This document shows, one piece after another, positions 5,294-11,189 of a DNA stretch of 11,189 nt (the first letter of the stretch is position 1; every line of letters begins with the position of its first letter). The notes beneath the pieces were generated by a model. The model had not been told where the DNA came from and searched no databases. It was given only the letters and a program-made list of their open reading frames with translations. Source of the stretch: Roseburia sp. (GTDB taxonomy: Bacteria > Bacillota > Clostridia > Lachnospirales > Lachnospiraceae); assembly GCA_030844625.1 (NCBI GenBank), contig JAUUNJ010000056.1, positions 1 to 11,189 of the forward strand, in the 5' to 3' direction. Position numbers and translations under genes: made by a program.

Positions 5294-6172
5294 ATGGATT
5301 GGGTTCAGGGATTTCAGAAATCTATAGACTATATTGATGAGCATATTACGGAACCATTGGAATACGAGCGCATAGCACAGGAAATGAATATTTCAGGTTT
5401 TTATTATCAGAAAATATTTTCTATTATATGTGGTATTTCACTGGGCGAATATATTCGCAATCGCAGACTTACACTTGCCGGCAGTGAGTTGCTTGCGACA
5501 GATGAAAAGGTAATTGACATTGCATTAAAATATGGTTATGATACGCAGGAAGGGTTTACCCGGGCGTTCACACGGTTTCATGGAGTTACTCCAAATACAG
5601 TCAGAAAGAATGCAGTTCCATTGAAATCTTTTTCCAAACTGTCACTATCAATTTCAGTGAAAGGTGGAAACAATATGAATTACAGAATTGAGGACAAAGG
5701 CAGTTTTAAAATTATGGCAAAGACACATCGTTTTGTTAAAATTGATGATGTAAATGGGAGAAAGGATATTCCTGAATTTTGGGAGAAATGTCATCAGGAT
5801 GGAACGGTTAATTTTTTAGAAGATAACGGCAAAAAAGATGGTGTGTTGGGAGATAATATCATTGGAATGTGTATGGAAGATTCCACAGTCATAAAAGATT
5901 TTCCATATTCAATTGGAGCCGAATATGATGGAGGAACTGTTCCGGAAGGATATGAAATATTTGACATTCCGGCTGCTACATGGGCGGTTTTTGGCACAGA
6001 AGGAATGATGCCGCATGCCATGCAGAAACTTTGGCATAAAATTTTTGCGGAATTTTTTCCTACATCGGACTACAGACCGGATAAGAATTTCGATCTTGAA
6101 GTTTATTCATCAGGTGATATGAACTGCGAAGATTACCATAGTGAAATCTGGATTGCAGTGACAAAAAAATAA
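5294..6172 (+). CDS. AraC-type regulator fused to a GyrI-like ligand-binding domain
   Basis: A 292-residue protein. Residues 1-105 are an AraC/XylS DNA-binding domain with two helix-turn-helix units: the first at about 23-43 (YERIAQEMNISGFYYQKIF), the second at about 73-100 (VIDIALKYGY, GFTRAFTRFHGVTP). A linker with KGGNN leads to a GyrI/SbmC-like domain from about 128 to the end, a fold that binds small molecules in Rob-like and MerR-type drug-responsive regulators. ATG 5294 is chosen because AGGAGG lies 7 bases upstream; an in-frame TTG at 5276 would swallow that site. Such proteins often activate transporters or detoxification genes. The SRPBCC gene follows after 30 bases and is probably co-transcribed; the permease lies beyond a terminator. 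An internal start at M128 is possible (see the separate entry). Confidence 0.9.
   Translation: MDWVQGFQKSIDYIDEHITEPLEYERIAQEMNISGFYYQKIFSIICGISLGEYIRNRRLTLAGSELLATDEKVIDIALKYGYDTQEGFTRAFTRFHGVTPNTVRKNAVPLKSFSKLSLSISVKGGNNMNYRIEDKGSFKIMAKTHRFVKIDDVNGRKDIPEFWEKCHQDGTVNFLEDNGKKDGVLGDNIIGMCMEDSTVIKDFPYSIGAEYDGGTVPEGYEIFDIPAATWAVFGTEGMMPHAMQKLWHKIFAEFFPTSDYRPDKNFDLEVYSSGDMNCEDYHSEIWIAVTKK
5660..5677 (+). promoter_or_regulatory. Possible internal ribosome binding site for a free GyrI-like domain
   Basis: AAAGGTGG (5660-5667) differs by one base from AAAGGAGG and stands 7 bases before in-frame ATG 5675 (M128), exactly where the GyrI-like domain begins (MNYRIEDKGSF). Initiation here would give a 165-residue stand-alone ligand-binding protein. 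The same bases encode the KGG linker, so chance is possible. Confidence 0.35.
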
Positions 6173-6202
6173 TTATAATTTTCTTATGTTTAAGGAAAGG
6201 AT

Positions 6203-6607
6203 ATGCATATGGCAATAGCAAATATGAAAGTTACGTTATTATCGGATATTAAAGAAGTCTGGAATGTTGTGACTTCCTGTGAAAAATATGAATGGCGTAG
6301 TGATTTAAGTAAAATCGAAGTGATAGAGGAAAACAAAACTTTTGTAGAATACACTAAGGAGGGATACGCCACCAAGTTTACAATTACCACATATAAACCA
6401 TATGAGCGATATGAGTTTGATATGGATAATAGAAATATGTATGGGCATTGGGTGGGAGTATTTTCATACGAAAACGGAAAGACAGTGATCGATTTTACAG
6501 AAAATGTCATTGCAAAAAAATTTTTTATGAAACCATTGGTGGGAATGTATTTAAAGAAACAGCAGGAGAATTATATACGGGATTTGAAAAAAGCATTTGG
6601 AGAATAG
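6203..6607 (+). CDS. SRPBCC-fold (START / polyketide cyclase-like) protein
   Basis: A 134-residue protein with the usual layout of the helix-grip SRPBCC fold: an N-terminal strand and first helix (LLSDIKEVWNVVTSCEKYEW), a run of antiparallel strands through FTITTYKPYERYEFDM and HWVGVFSYENGKTVIDFTE, and a long C-terminal helix over the pocket (KPLVGMYLKKQQENYIRDLK). Such proteins bind hydrophobic ligands or shield substrates; no catalytic residues are evident. The start may be ATG 6203 or ATG 6209: AAGGAAAGG (6192-6200) fits the second with better spacing. It lies 30 bases after the AraC-GyrI gene, probably in one operon with it, and is closed by a terminator at 6652. Both products have ligand pockets, which suggests a small-molecule response, but that link is inferred. 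Confidence 0.8.
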   Translation: MHMAIANMKVTLLSDIKEVWNVVTSCEKYEWRSDLSKIEVIEENKTFVEYTKEGYATKFTITTYKPYERYEFDMDNRNMYGHWVGVFSYENGKTVIDFTENVIAKKFFMKPLVGMYLKKQQENYIRDLKKAFGE

Positions 6608-6651
6608 AATACATGGAAACTGGAAAAAGATTATTCTAGGGCGTTTATTGC

Positions 6652-6692
6652 AAAAAAAGAGGAACGTTTGCTTAGGCAGGCGTTTCTTTTTT
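6652..6692 (+). terminator. Intrinsic terminator after the SRPBCC gene
   Basis: The inner stem pairs AACGTTTGC (6663-6671) with GCAGGCGTT (6676-6684) around TTAG, including two G-T pairs. It extends outward through an A-rich arm pairing with TCTTTTTT. The closing run of T residues fits Rho-independent termination. It separates the AraC/SRPBCC pair from the transporter module; the A-rich left arm may make it work in both directions. Confidence 0.75.
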
Positions 6693-6699
6693 GCTTCTT

Positions 6700-6730
6700 T
6701 TGAGAGAAAAATGAAAAACAGTTTTATATT
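6700..6730 (+). promoter_or_regulatory. Weak promoter candidate for the transporter module
   Basis: TTGAGA (6700-6705) and TATATT (6725-6730) each match five of six consensus positions, but the 19-base spacer is longer than the optimum. A promoter is expected here because a terminator lies just upstream. Confidence 0.35.
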
Positions 6731-6794
6731 TAAGGATTATTTAATAATTTTTCAATTATATTTGGATTATCAAAAAGAAAGAGAGGAATCGGAA

Positions 6795-9146
6795 ATGTAT
6801 CTGCGCATATTGAAAAAAGATTTAAAACGCAAGAAAACAATGAACATTATTCTGCTGATTTTTATTATTCTTGCAGCCACATTTATTGCAAGTGGGGCAA
6901 ATAATGTGGCATCGGTCATGACAGCTTTGGACAGCTACTTTGAAAAGGCAGAAGTTCCTGATTACTGGTTTGTCATATCAGATGAGGAAGAAAGTAAAAA
7001 GTTTGAAAAATTTGCAGGGGAAAAGCAATATCAGTATCAATGTTTTGAACTTATGCAGGTCAGTCCTAAAAATATAAAAATAAATAGTAAAGAGTTTAAA
7101 TATTCTAACACAACAGTGCTTACTTCTCCGAAACATGCAACAAAGATTTTTGACAGCAAAGATGAAAAAATTACAAAGGTGGAGGATGGAGAAGTTTATG
7201 TGACAGCCGAAGTTTTTTATTCCGATAAATACGGATTAAAAAAGGGAGATACGATGGAAATAACCGCTAACGGAAAAACAAAAAAATTCAAGGTGAAGGG
7301 CTGTACAAAAGATGCTATGTTTGGTTCCAGTATGGTAGGTATAACAAGAATTTTTATCAGTGAAAATGATTACAAAGATTTTGCAGCACAGCAGGCATCC
7401 TATCTGTATTCTTTGAATGTTTATACAGATGATCCGGCTTTTATGGACATATTTAACCAGCAGGACTTTCAAATGATATTTAATGTAAACAGAAAAGGAA
7501 TTAAAACCATGTATATTATGGATATCATTACTGCTGCAGTAATGATGATTGTCAGTGCATGTCTTATTTTGATTGCTATGGTAATCTTGCGCTTTACCAT
7601 CAACTTTACAATGAGTGAGGAAGTTCGGGAAATTGGCGTAATGAAGGCAATCGGAATTACAAACAAAAAAATCCGACAGCTTTATATATTTAAATATTTT
7701 GCTATTTCTATTGTGGGAAGCATAATTGGACTTTTGCTGAGTTTCCCATTTGGCACATTGATGACTAGAAATTTGTCAAGAAATATTATTATCTCGGGAA
7801 AGGGATACTTTGTGCTGAATATTGTATGTGCCTTATTGACGGCAACAGTAGTGGTTTTATTCTGCTATTTTTGTACACGAAAAATTAAAAAATTTTCACC
7901 CATTGATGCTATCAGAAATGGTGAAAAGGGAGAGCGTTATAAAAGAAAAAGTGTGATTACCCTGAGCAAGTCGGGAATTACTCCGGTGATTTTTATGGCA
8001 GTCAATGATATTGTCAGTGGCATAAGAAGATTTGCGGTAATGATTTTAATTTTTATGCTGGGAATTTTATTAATATTGATTCCAATTAACACAATGAATA
8101 CACTGAAATCGGATAATATTGTAAGTTGGTTCAGCATGGCACATTGTGATTATGTTGTGGGAAGAGAAATGTTGTTGAATAATCAAAAAGATAATGAAAA
8201 AATAATTGATGACAATATCAATAATGTAAAAAATCTGCTTTTAAAAAATAATATTCCGGCAAAAGTATTTCAGGAAGTATTTTTCCGTATGACAATATCT
8301 CACAATGAAAAGAAAATGACATCAATGGCATGTCAGGGAAAAGGTGATGTTACAACAGATATGTATTCTTATTTAGAGGGAACACCGCCTCAAAATAATG
8401 ACGAGGTAGCAATTGCCCATGTGGTTGCAAATAATATTGATGCCGGAATCGGTGATACCGTTGTAATTAAAAATGGTGACACAATAAAAAAATATATTGT
8501 AACTGCACTGTATCAAACCATGAATAATTTCGGCGAAGGAATTAGATTTTATCAGGAGGAACAGCTTGATTACAGGTTAGCAACAGGATGTTTTGGACTG
8601 CAGATAAAATATACGGATAATCCAGATAATAGTGAACTCAGAAGAAGAAAAGATATACTGAAACAGACTGCCCCCGATACTAAAGTTTATTCTGCGGGGA
8701 AATATGTTAATGAAATGATCGGTGATGTTGCAGGGCAGTTGGAAAGCATAAGATGGTTTGTCTTAGTAGTAGTACTTTGTATAAATGTTCTTGTTACAGT
8801 GCTGATGGTAAAAAGTTTTATCACCAAAGAGAAGGGAGAGATTGGAATGTTAAAGGCAATCGGATTTAAAAATTCTTCACTGATTGCATGGCAGACTATC
8901 CGAATAGGAATAGTTATACTCATTGCCATTATTTTTGGAACGGTATTTTCTACACCGGTTTCACAAATATCTGCAGGACAGATATTTAAAATCATGGGAG
9001 CGCAAAGCATTGAATTTACCATTAAACCGTTACAGATTTATGTGATTTATCCGTTGCTGGTACTTGTGATAACAGTATTTGCGGGAATGGTTACGGCTTC
9101 ACAGGCAAGAAAAATATCGGTATCGGAAACATCAAATATTGAATAG
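6795..9146 (+). CDS. ABC transporter permease with two FtsX domains (MacB-like duplicated type)
   Basis: A 783-residue protein made of two similar halves. Each has one span, a large extracytoplasmic domain of about 200 residues and three further spans: TM1 about 17-35, TM2-4 about 240-268, 298-322 and 336-362; TM5 about 409-434, TM6-8 about 652-675, 699-722 and 745-770. Each half carries the FtsX signature just after its second span, near 276-286 (VREIGVMKAIG) and near 680-690 (GEIGMLKAIG). The first half ends with SPIDAIRNGEK, the usual boundary. Eight spans in a 4+4 plan differ from the 10-span BceB plan with one large loop. ATG 6795 is chosen because GAGAGGAA lies about 6 bases upstream; the open frame runs back to 6597 but overlaps the previous gene and the terminator. 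It works with the next gene's ATPase. The substrate is probably a peptide or lipid-like compound, by analogy only. Confidence 0.88.
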   Translation: MYLRILKKDLKRKKTMNIILLIFIILAATFIASGANNVASVMTALDSYFEKAEVPDYWFVISDEEESKKFEKFAGEKQYQYQCFELMQVSPKNIKINSKEFKYSNTTVLTSPKHATKIFDSKDEKITKVEDGEVYVTAEVFYSDKYGLKKGDTMEITANGKTKKFKVKGCTKDAMFGSSMVGITRIFISENDYKDFAAQQASYLYSLNVYTDDPAFMDIFNQQDFQMIFNVNRKGIKTMYIMDIITAAVMMIVSACLILIAMVILRFTINFTMSEEVREIGVMKAIGITNKKIRQLYIFKYFAISIVGSIIGLLLSFPFGTLMTRNLSRNIIISGKGYFVLNIVCALLTATVVVLFCYFCTRKIKKFSPIDAIRNGEKGERYKRKSVITLSKSGITPVIFMAVNDIVSGIRRFAVMILIFMLGILLILIPINTMNTLKSDNIVSWFSMAHCDYVVGREMLLNNQKDNEKIIDDNINNVKNLLLKNNIPAKVFQEVFFRMTISHNEKKMTSMACQGKGDVTTDMYSYLEGTPPQNNDEVAIAHVVANNIDAGIGDTVVIKNGDTIKKYIVTALYQTMNNFGEGIRFYQEEQLDYRLATGCFGLQIKYTDNPDNSELRRRKDILKQTAPDTKVYSAGKYVNEMIGDVAGQLESIRWFVLVVVLCINVLVTVLMVKSFITKEKGEIGMLKAIGFKNSSLIAWQTIRIGIVILIAIIFGTVFSTPVSQISAGQIFKIMGAQSIEFTIKPLQIYVIYPLLVLVITVFAGMVTASQARKISVSETSNIE

Positions 9147-9157
9147 GAGAAAACAAA

Positions 9158-9925
9158 ATGGAAAATATTTTAGAAGTAAAAGATTTGTGTAAAACATATA
9201 TCATAAATAAGCGTCAGAATAATGTGCTAAAAAATGTGAATTTCAATGTTGAAGAGGGGGAAATGATTGCAGTTATGGGACCTTCCGGCTCCGGGAAATC
9301 TACACTTTTGTATTCAGTTTCCGGAATGGACAGTATCACAGCAGGTCAGGTGAAATTCTGTGGCAGGAGTATTTCAGAATTAAATGCAAAAGAACTGGCA
9401 GAACTTCGGCTTGAAGAGATGGGATTTATCTTTCAGCAGATGTATATGTTAAAGAATCTTACCGTATTGGATAATATTATTCTTCCTGCATGTCAGTCGA
9501 ATAAAATAAAAGAAAGTCGTAAGGAAACGGTACAGCGTGGGCAGAATTTTATGAGAAGGCTTGGAATTATTGAAATAGCGGACAATGACATTAATGAGGT
9601 TTCGGGAGGACAGCTGCAACGTGCCTGTATCTGCAGAAGTATGATGAACTGTCCGAAAATGATATTTGCCGACGAACCTACAGGTGCTCTTAACCGAACA
9701 TCCTCTGAAGAGGTTATGGAGGAACTTACAAAAATCAATCAAAAGGGTACTACAGTAATGCTTGTTACCCATGATGTTAAGGTGGCAGCAAAATGTACAA
9801 GAGTCATGTATATTGTTGACGGAAATATTACCGGAGAGTACAATTTAGACAGATATACATCATCTTCCCAGATTCGGGAAAGAGAACGCCAGCTCAGTAA
9901 TTGGCTTATGGAAATGGGATGGTAA
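9158..9925 (+). CDS. ABC transporter ATP-binding protein (MacB/BceA-like)
   Basis: A 255-residue ATPase with all motifs: Walker A GPSGSGKST (41-49), Q-loop with Q93 (FIFQQ), signature SGGQL (149-153), Walker B MIFADE (168-173) with catalytic E173, and switch His205 (VTHD). The D-loop reads GALN in place of the common SALD, a variant usual in BceA/SalX-type ATPases. The C-terminal tail (RERERQLSNWLMEMGW) is typical of peptide-transporter ATPases in clostridia. AGGAGA overlaps the stop of the permease gene and lies 7 bases before ATG 9158, so the two are translated from one message and should form the transporter with two ATPase copies per permease. Confidence 0.93.
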   Translation: MENILEVKDLCKTYIINKRQNNVLKNVNFNVEEGEMIAVMGPSGSGKSTLLYSVSGMDSITAGQVKFCGRSISELNAKELAELRLEEMGFIFQQMYMLKNLTVLDNIILPACQSNKIKESRKETVQRGQNFMRRLGIIEIADNDINEVSGGQLQRACICRSMMNCPKMIFADEPTGALNRTSSEEVMEELTKINQKGTTVMLVTHDVKVAAKCTRVMYIVDGNITGEYNLDRYTSSSQIRERERQLSNWLMEMGW

Positions 9926-9988
9926 TGATTCCGTTGTGGTTACATTGTTAAAAAACAGCCAGCAGCAATGAATTTTGGAGGGACAGAT

Positions 9989-10660
9989 TTGATAGATATT
10001 CTGATTGTTGAGGATAATAAAGAAATTTCCGCACTGCTGTGTGATTTTCTCCGCGCAGAAAATTACATTGTCAGTGTGGTGGAAAATGGAGAAAAAGCCT
10101 TGTCGCTGTATGAAAAATACGGCGCAAGGCTTGTCTTGCTCGATATCATGCTTCCGGGAATGGATGGATTTTCTGTGTGTGCAAAAATTCGCGAACACAG
10201 CAACACACCGATTATTATTGTCAGTGCAAAAACGGAGAAAGATGATAAACTAAATGGTTTGATCTTAGGTGCGGATGATTATATAGAAAAACCATATGAT
10301 ATTGACATTTTGCTGGCAAAAATTGATGGTATTTTCCGGCGAAGATTTTCTTTGGATGAAATCACAGATGGAGATTTGACATTGAATAAAATTAACAGAA
10401 CGATAAAGAAGAATGGCGTAATACTTGAAATGACAGTAAAAGAATTTGATTTGCTGTTGTTGCTGATGGAAAATGCGGGGAAAGTGTTGAGTAAGGAATA
10501 TATTTTTAATCAGATTTGGGGATTTGACAGCATATCCGAACCACAAACACTAACGGTTCACATAAAATGGCTGCGGCAGAAAATAGAAGATGACCCGAAA
10601 AAGCCAAAAAGAATTTTAACCGTGTGGGGAATTGGTTATAGATTTGAAAGTATTCGATAA
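9989..10660 (+). CDS. OmpR-family response regulator
   Basis: A 223-residue two-domain regulator. The receiver has the acidic pair E8/D9, phosphoacceptor D52 (LLDIMLPG), S79 and K101 (EKPYD). The C-terminal winged helix (about 130-223) ends in the LTVHIKWLRQKIEDDP recognition helix and TVWGIGYRFE wing. The start chosen is TTG 9989 because GGAGGG (9977-9982) lies 6 bases upstream and the protein then begins MIDILIVEDN, as usual for the family. The upstream ATG 9968 has no ribosome site, and starting there would add seven residues encoded by the ribosome site itself. It lies 63 bases after the ATPase gene, with the histidine kinase directly following. It probably controls the adjacent transporter in response to that kinase. 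Confidence 0.92.
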   Translation: MIDILIVEDNKEISALLCDFLRAENYIVSVVENGEKALSLYEKYGARLVLLDIMLPGMDGFSVCAKIREHSNTPIIIVSAKTEKDDKLNGLILGADDYIEKPYDIDILLAKIDGIFRRRFSLDEITDGDLTLNKINRTIKKNGVILEMTVKEFDLLLLLMENAGKVLSKEYIFNQIWGFDSISEPQTLTVHIKWLRQKIEDDPKKPKRILTVWGIGYRFESIR

Positions 10661-10699
10661 GTTATAAGACGTGATTAGTTACAATGATAAGGAGCACCT

Positions 10700-11189
10700 A
10701 TGAAAACATATAATAAAATATTTGTTGCAGTGTTTTTTTTGCTTATTGCAGTATTTGCAGGGTGTAATTTTTATATGATTTTTCTTGATGAAAGTGCCGG
10801 TGGCGGACAATGCAGAGTAGAAGCAAGCCGTATTGCAAGGCAGATTGAGCAGGGCGGATATGAAAGCTTGGACTTGACGGAATACAGTACAATTACGGCA
10901 GTTCATTTTTTAGATACAAATGATGAAAAAACATTTTTTGAATCAGAAAATGATTATCTTATAAGAAAAATCCATGGAAAACTATACAGGATGGAATATA
11001 ATGTTTATGGGAATTACACAGGTAGAAGTATAATTGTTCCGGTAAATATTTCTTTATTGATAATGTCAGTGCTGATAATATCAGTAATGTTATTTATAAG
11101 GCAAAGAATTTTGAAACCTTTTGATAAACTGATGAATGTTCCCTATGAACTTTCAAAGGGAAATCTGACGATTCCAATGAAAGAAAACA
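10700..11189 (+). CDS. Sensor histidine kinase, N-terminal part (cut by window end)
   Basis: ATG 10700, with AAGGAG 5 bases upstream, opens a frame that runs off the window after 163 codons. TM1 is at about 7-29; an extracytoplasmic domain of about 80 residues follows (30-112, with one Cys at 38); TM2 is at about 112-133. Next comes a HAMP-like linker: RILKPFDKLMNVPYELSKGN and then LTIPMKEN. The His box and ATPase domain lie beyond the end. The gene is 39 bases after the response regulator, and the pair form a two-component system. The sensor loop is much larger than the few residues of intramembrane BceS-type kinases, so this kinase may detect its signal directly rather than only through the transporter. 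The AGC at 20-22 is not a good lipobox, since the -3 residue is Phe. Confidence 0.85.
   Translation, partial: MKTYNKIFVAVFFLLIAVFAGCNFYMIFLDESAGGGQCRVEASRIARQIEQGGYESLDLTEYSTITAVHFLDTNDEKTFFESENDYLIRKIHGKLYRMEYNVYGNYTGRSIIVPVNISLLIMSVLIISVMLFIRQRILKPFDKLMNVPYELSKGNLTIPMKEN

Noticed and set aside
6448..6639. Plus-strand 63-codon ORF overlapping the SRPBCC end
   Set aside because: It is a shadow frame of the SRPBCC gene without a ribosome site.
6597..6794. N-terminal extension of the permease by 66 codons
   Set aside because: It would overlap the SRPBCC gene and translate through the terminator hairpin; ATG 6795 has its own ribosome site and begins a normal permease N-terminus.
10679..10906. 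Minus-strand 75-codon ORF
   Set aside because: It is antisense to the histidine kinase N-terminus, which has a good ribosome site and clear membrane layout.

Overview
The window looks like chromosomal DNA of an AT-rich clostridial Firmicute, most likely a member of the Lachnospiraceae. This is inferred from strong AGGAGG-type ribosome binding sites, A/T-rich codon choice, GTG and TTG starts, and the gene families present. No rRNA, tRNA, CRISPR array, transposase or phage gene was seen.

Left part (1-3786): the 3' end of a radical SAM protein of the SplB/photolyase-like group converges on a minus-strand SpoU/TrmH-type RNA methyltransferase. The methyltransferase has a perfect consensus promoter (TTGACA, 17 bp, TATAAT) whose -10 box lies inside an 18-bp palindrome. 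A second, divergent promoter drives a membrane-anchored protein with two zinc ribbons. A 17-codon small ORF with a good ribosome binding site follows, then an iron-sulfur-flavoprotein-like oxidoreductase.

Middle part (3787-5293): a patchwork of small genes and gene debris. On the minus strand, two adjacent small genes encode a 54-aa peptide ending RPRKDGPGGESRE and a 56-aa protein. A perfect 9-bp hairpin sits exactly on the stop codon of the first. On the plus strand there is the C-terminal two thirds of a Nudix hydrolase, broken inside the Nudix box, flanked by short coding-like remnants. Next, on the minus strand, is an 83-aa Arg/Asp-repeat protein with three cysteine pairs, its own ribosome binding site, probable promoter and strong terminator.

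Right part (5294-11189), all plus strand: an AraC-type regulator fused to a GyrI-like ligand-binding domain, then a SRPBCC-fold protein, closed by a terminator. After it comes a four-gene module: an FtsX/MacB-type permease with 8 predicted membrane spans, its ATPase, an OmpR-family response regulator starting at TTG, and the N-terminal third or so of a sensor histidine kinase cut by the window end. This resembles the peptide-sensing and detoxification ABC/two-component modules of Firmicutes. The substrate cannot be read from the sequence.

The ordinary genes are well supported. The least explained content is the cluster of small minus-strand genes at 3950-5157 and the possible internal translation start in the AraC-GyrI gene.
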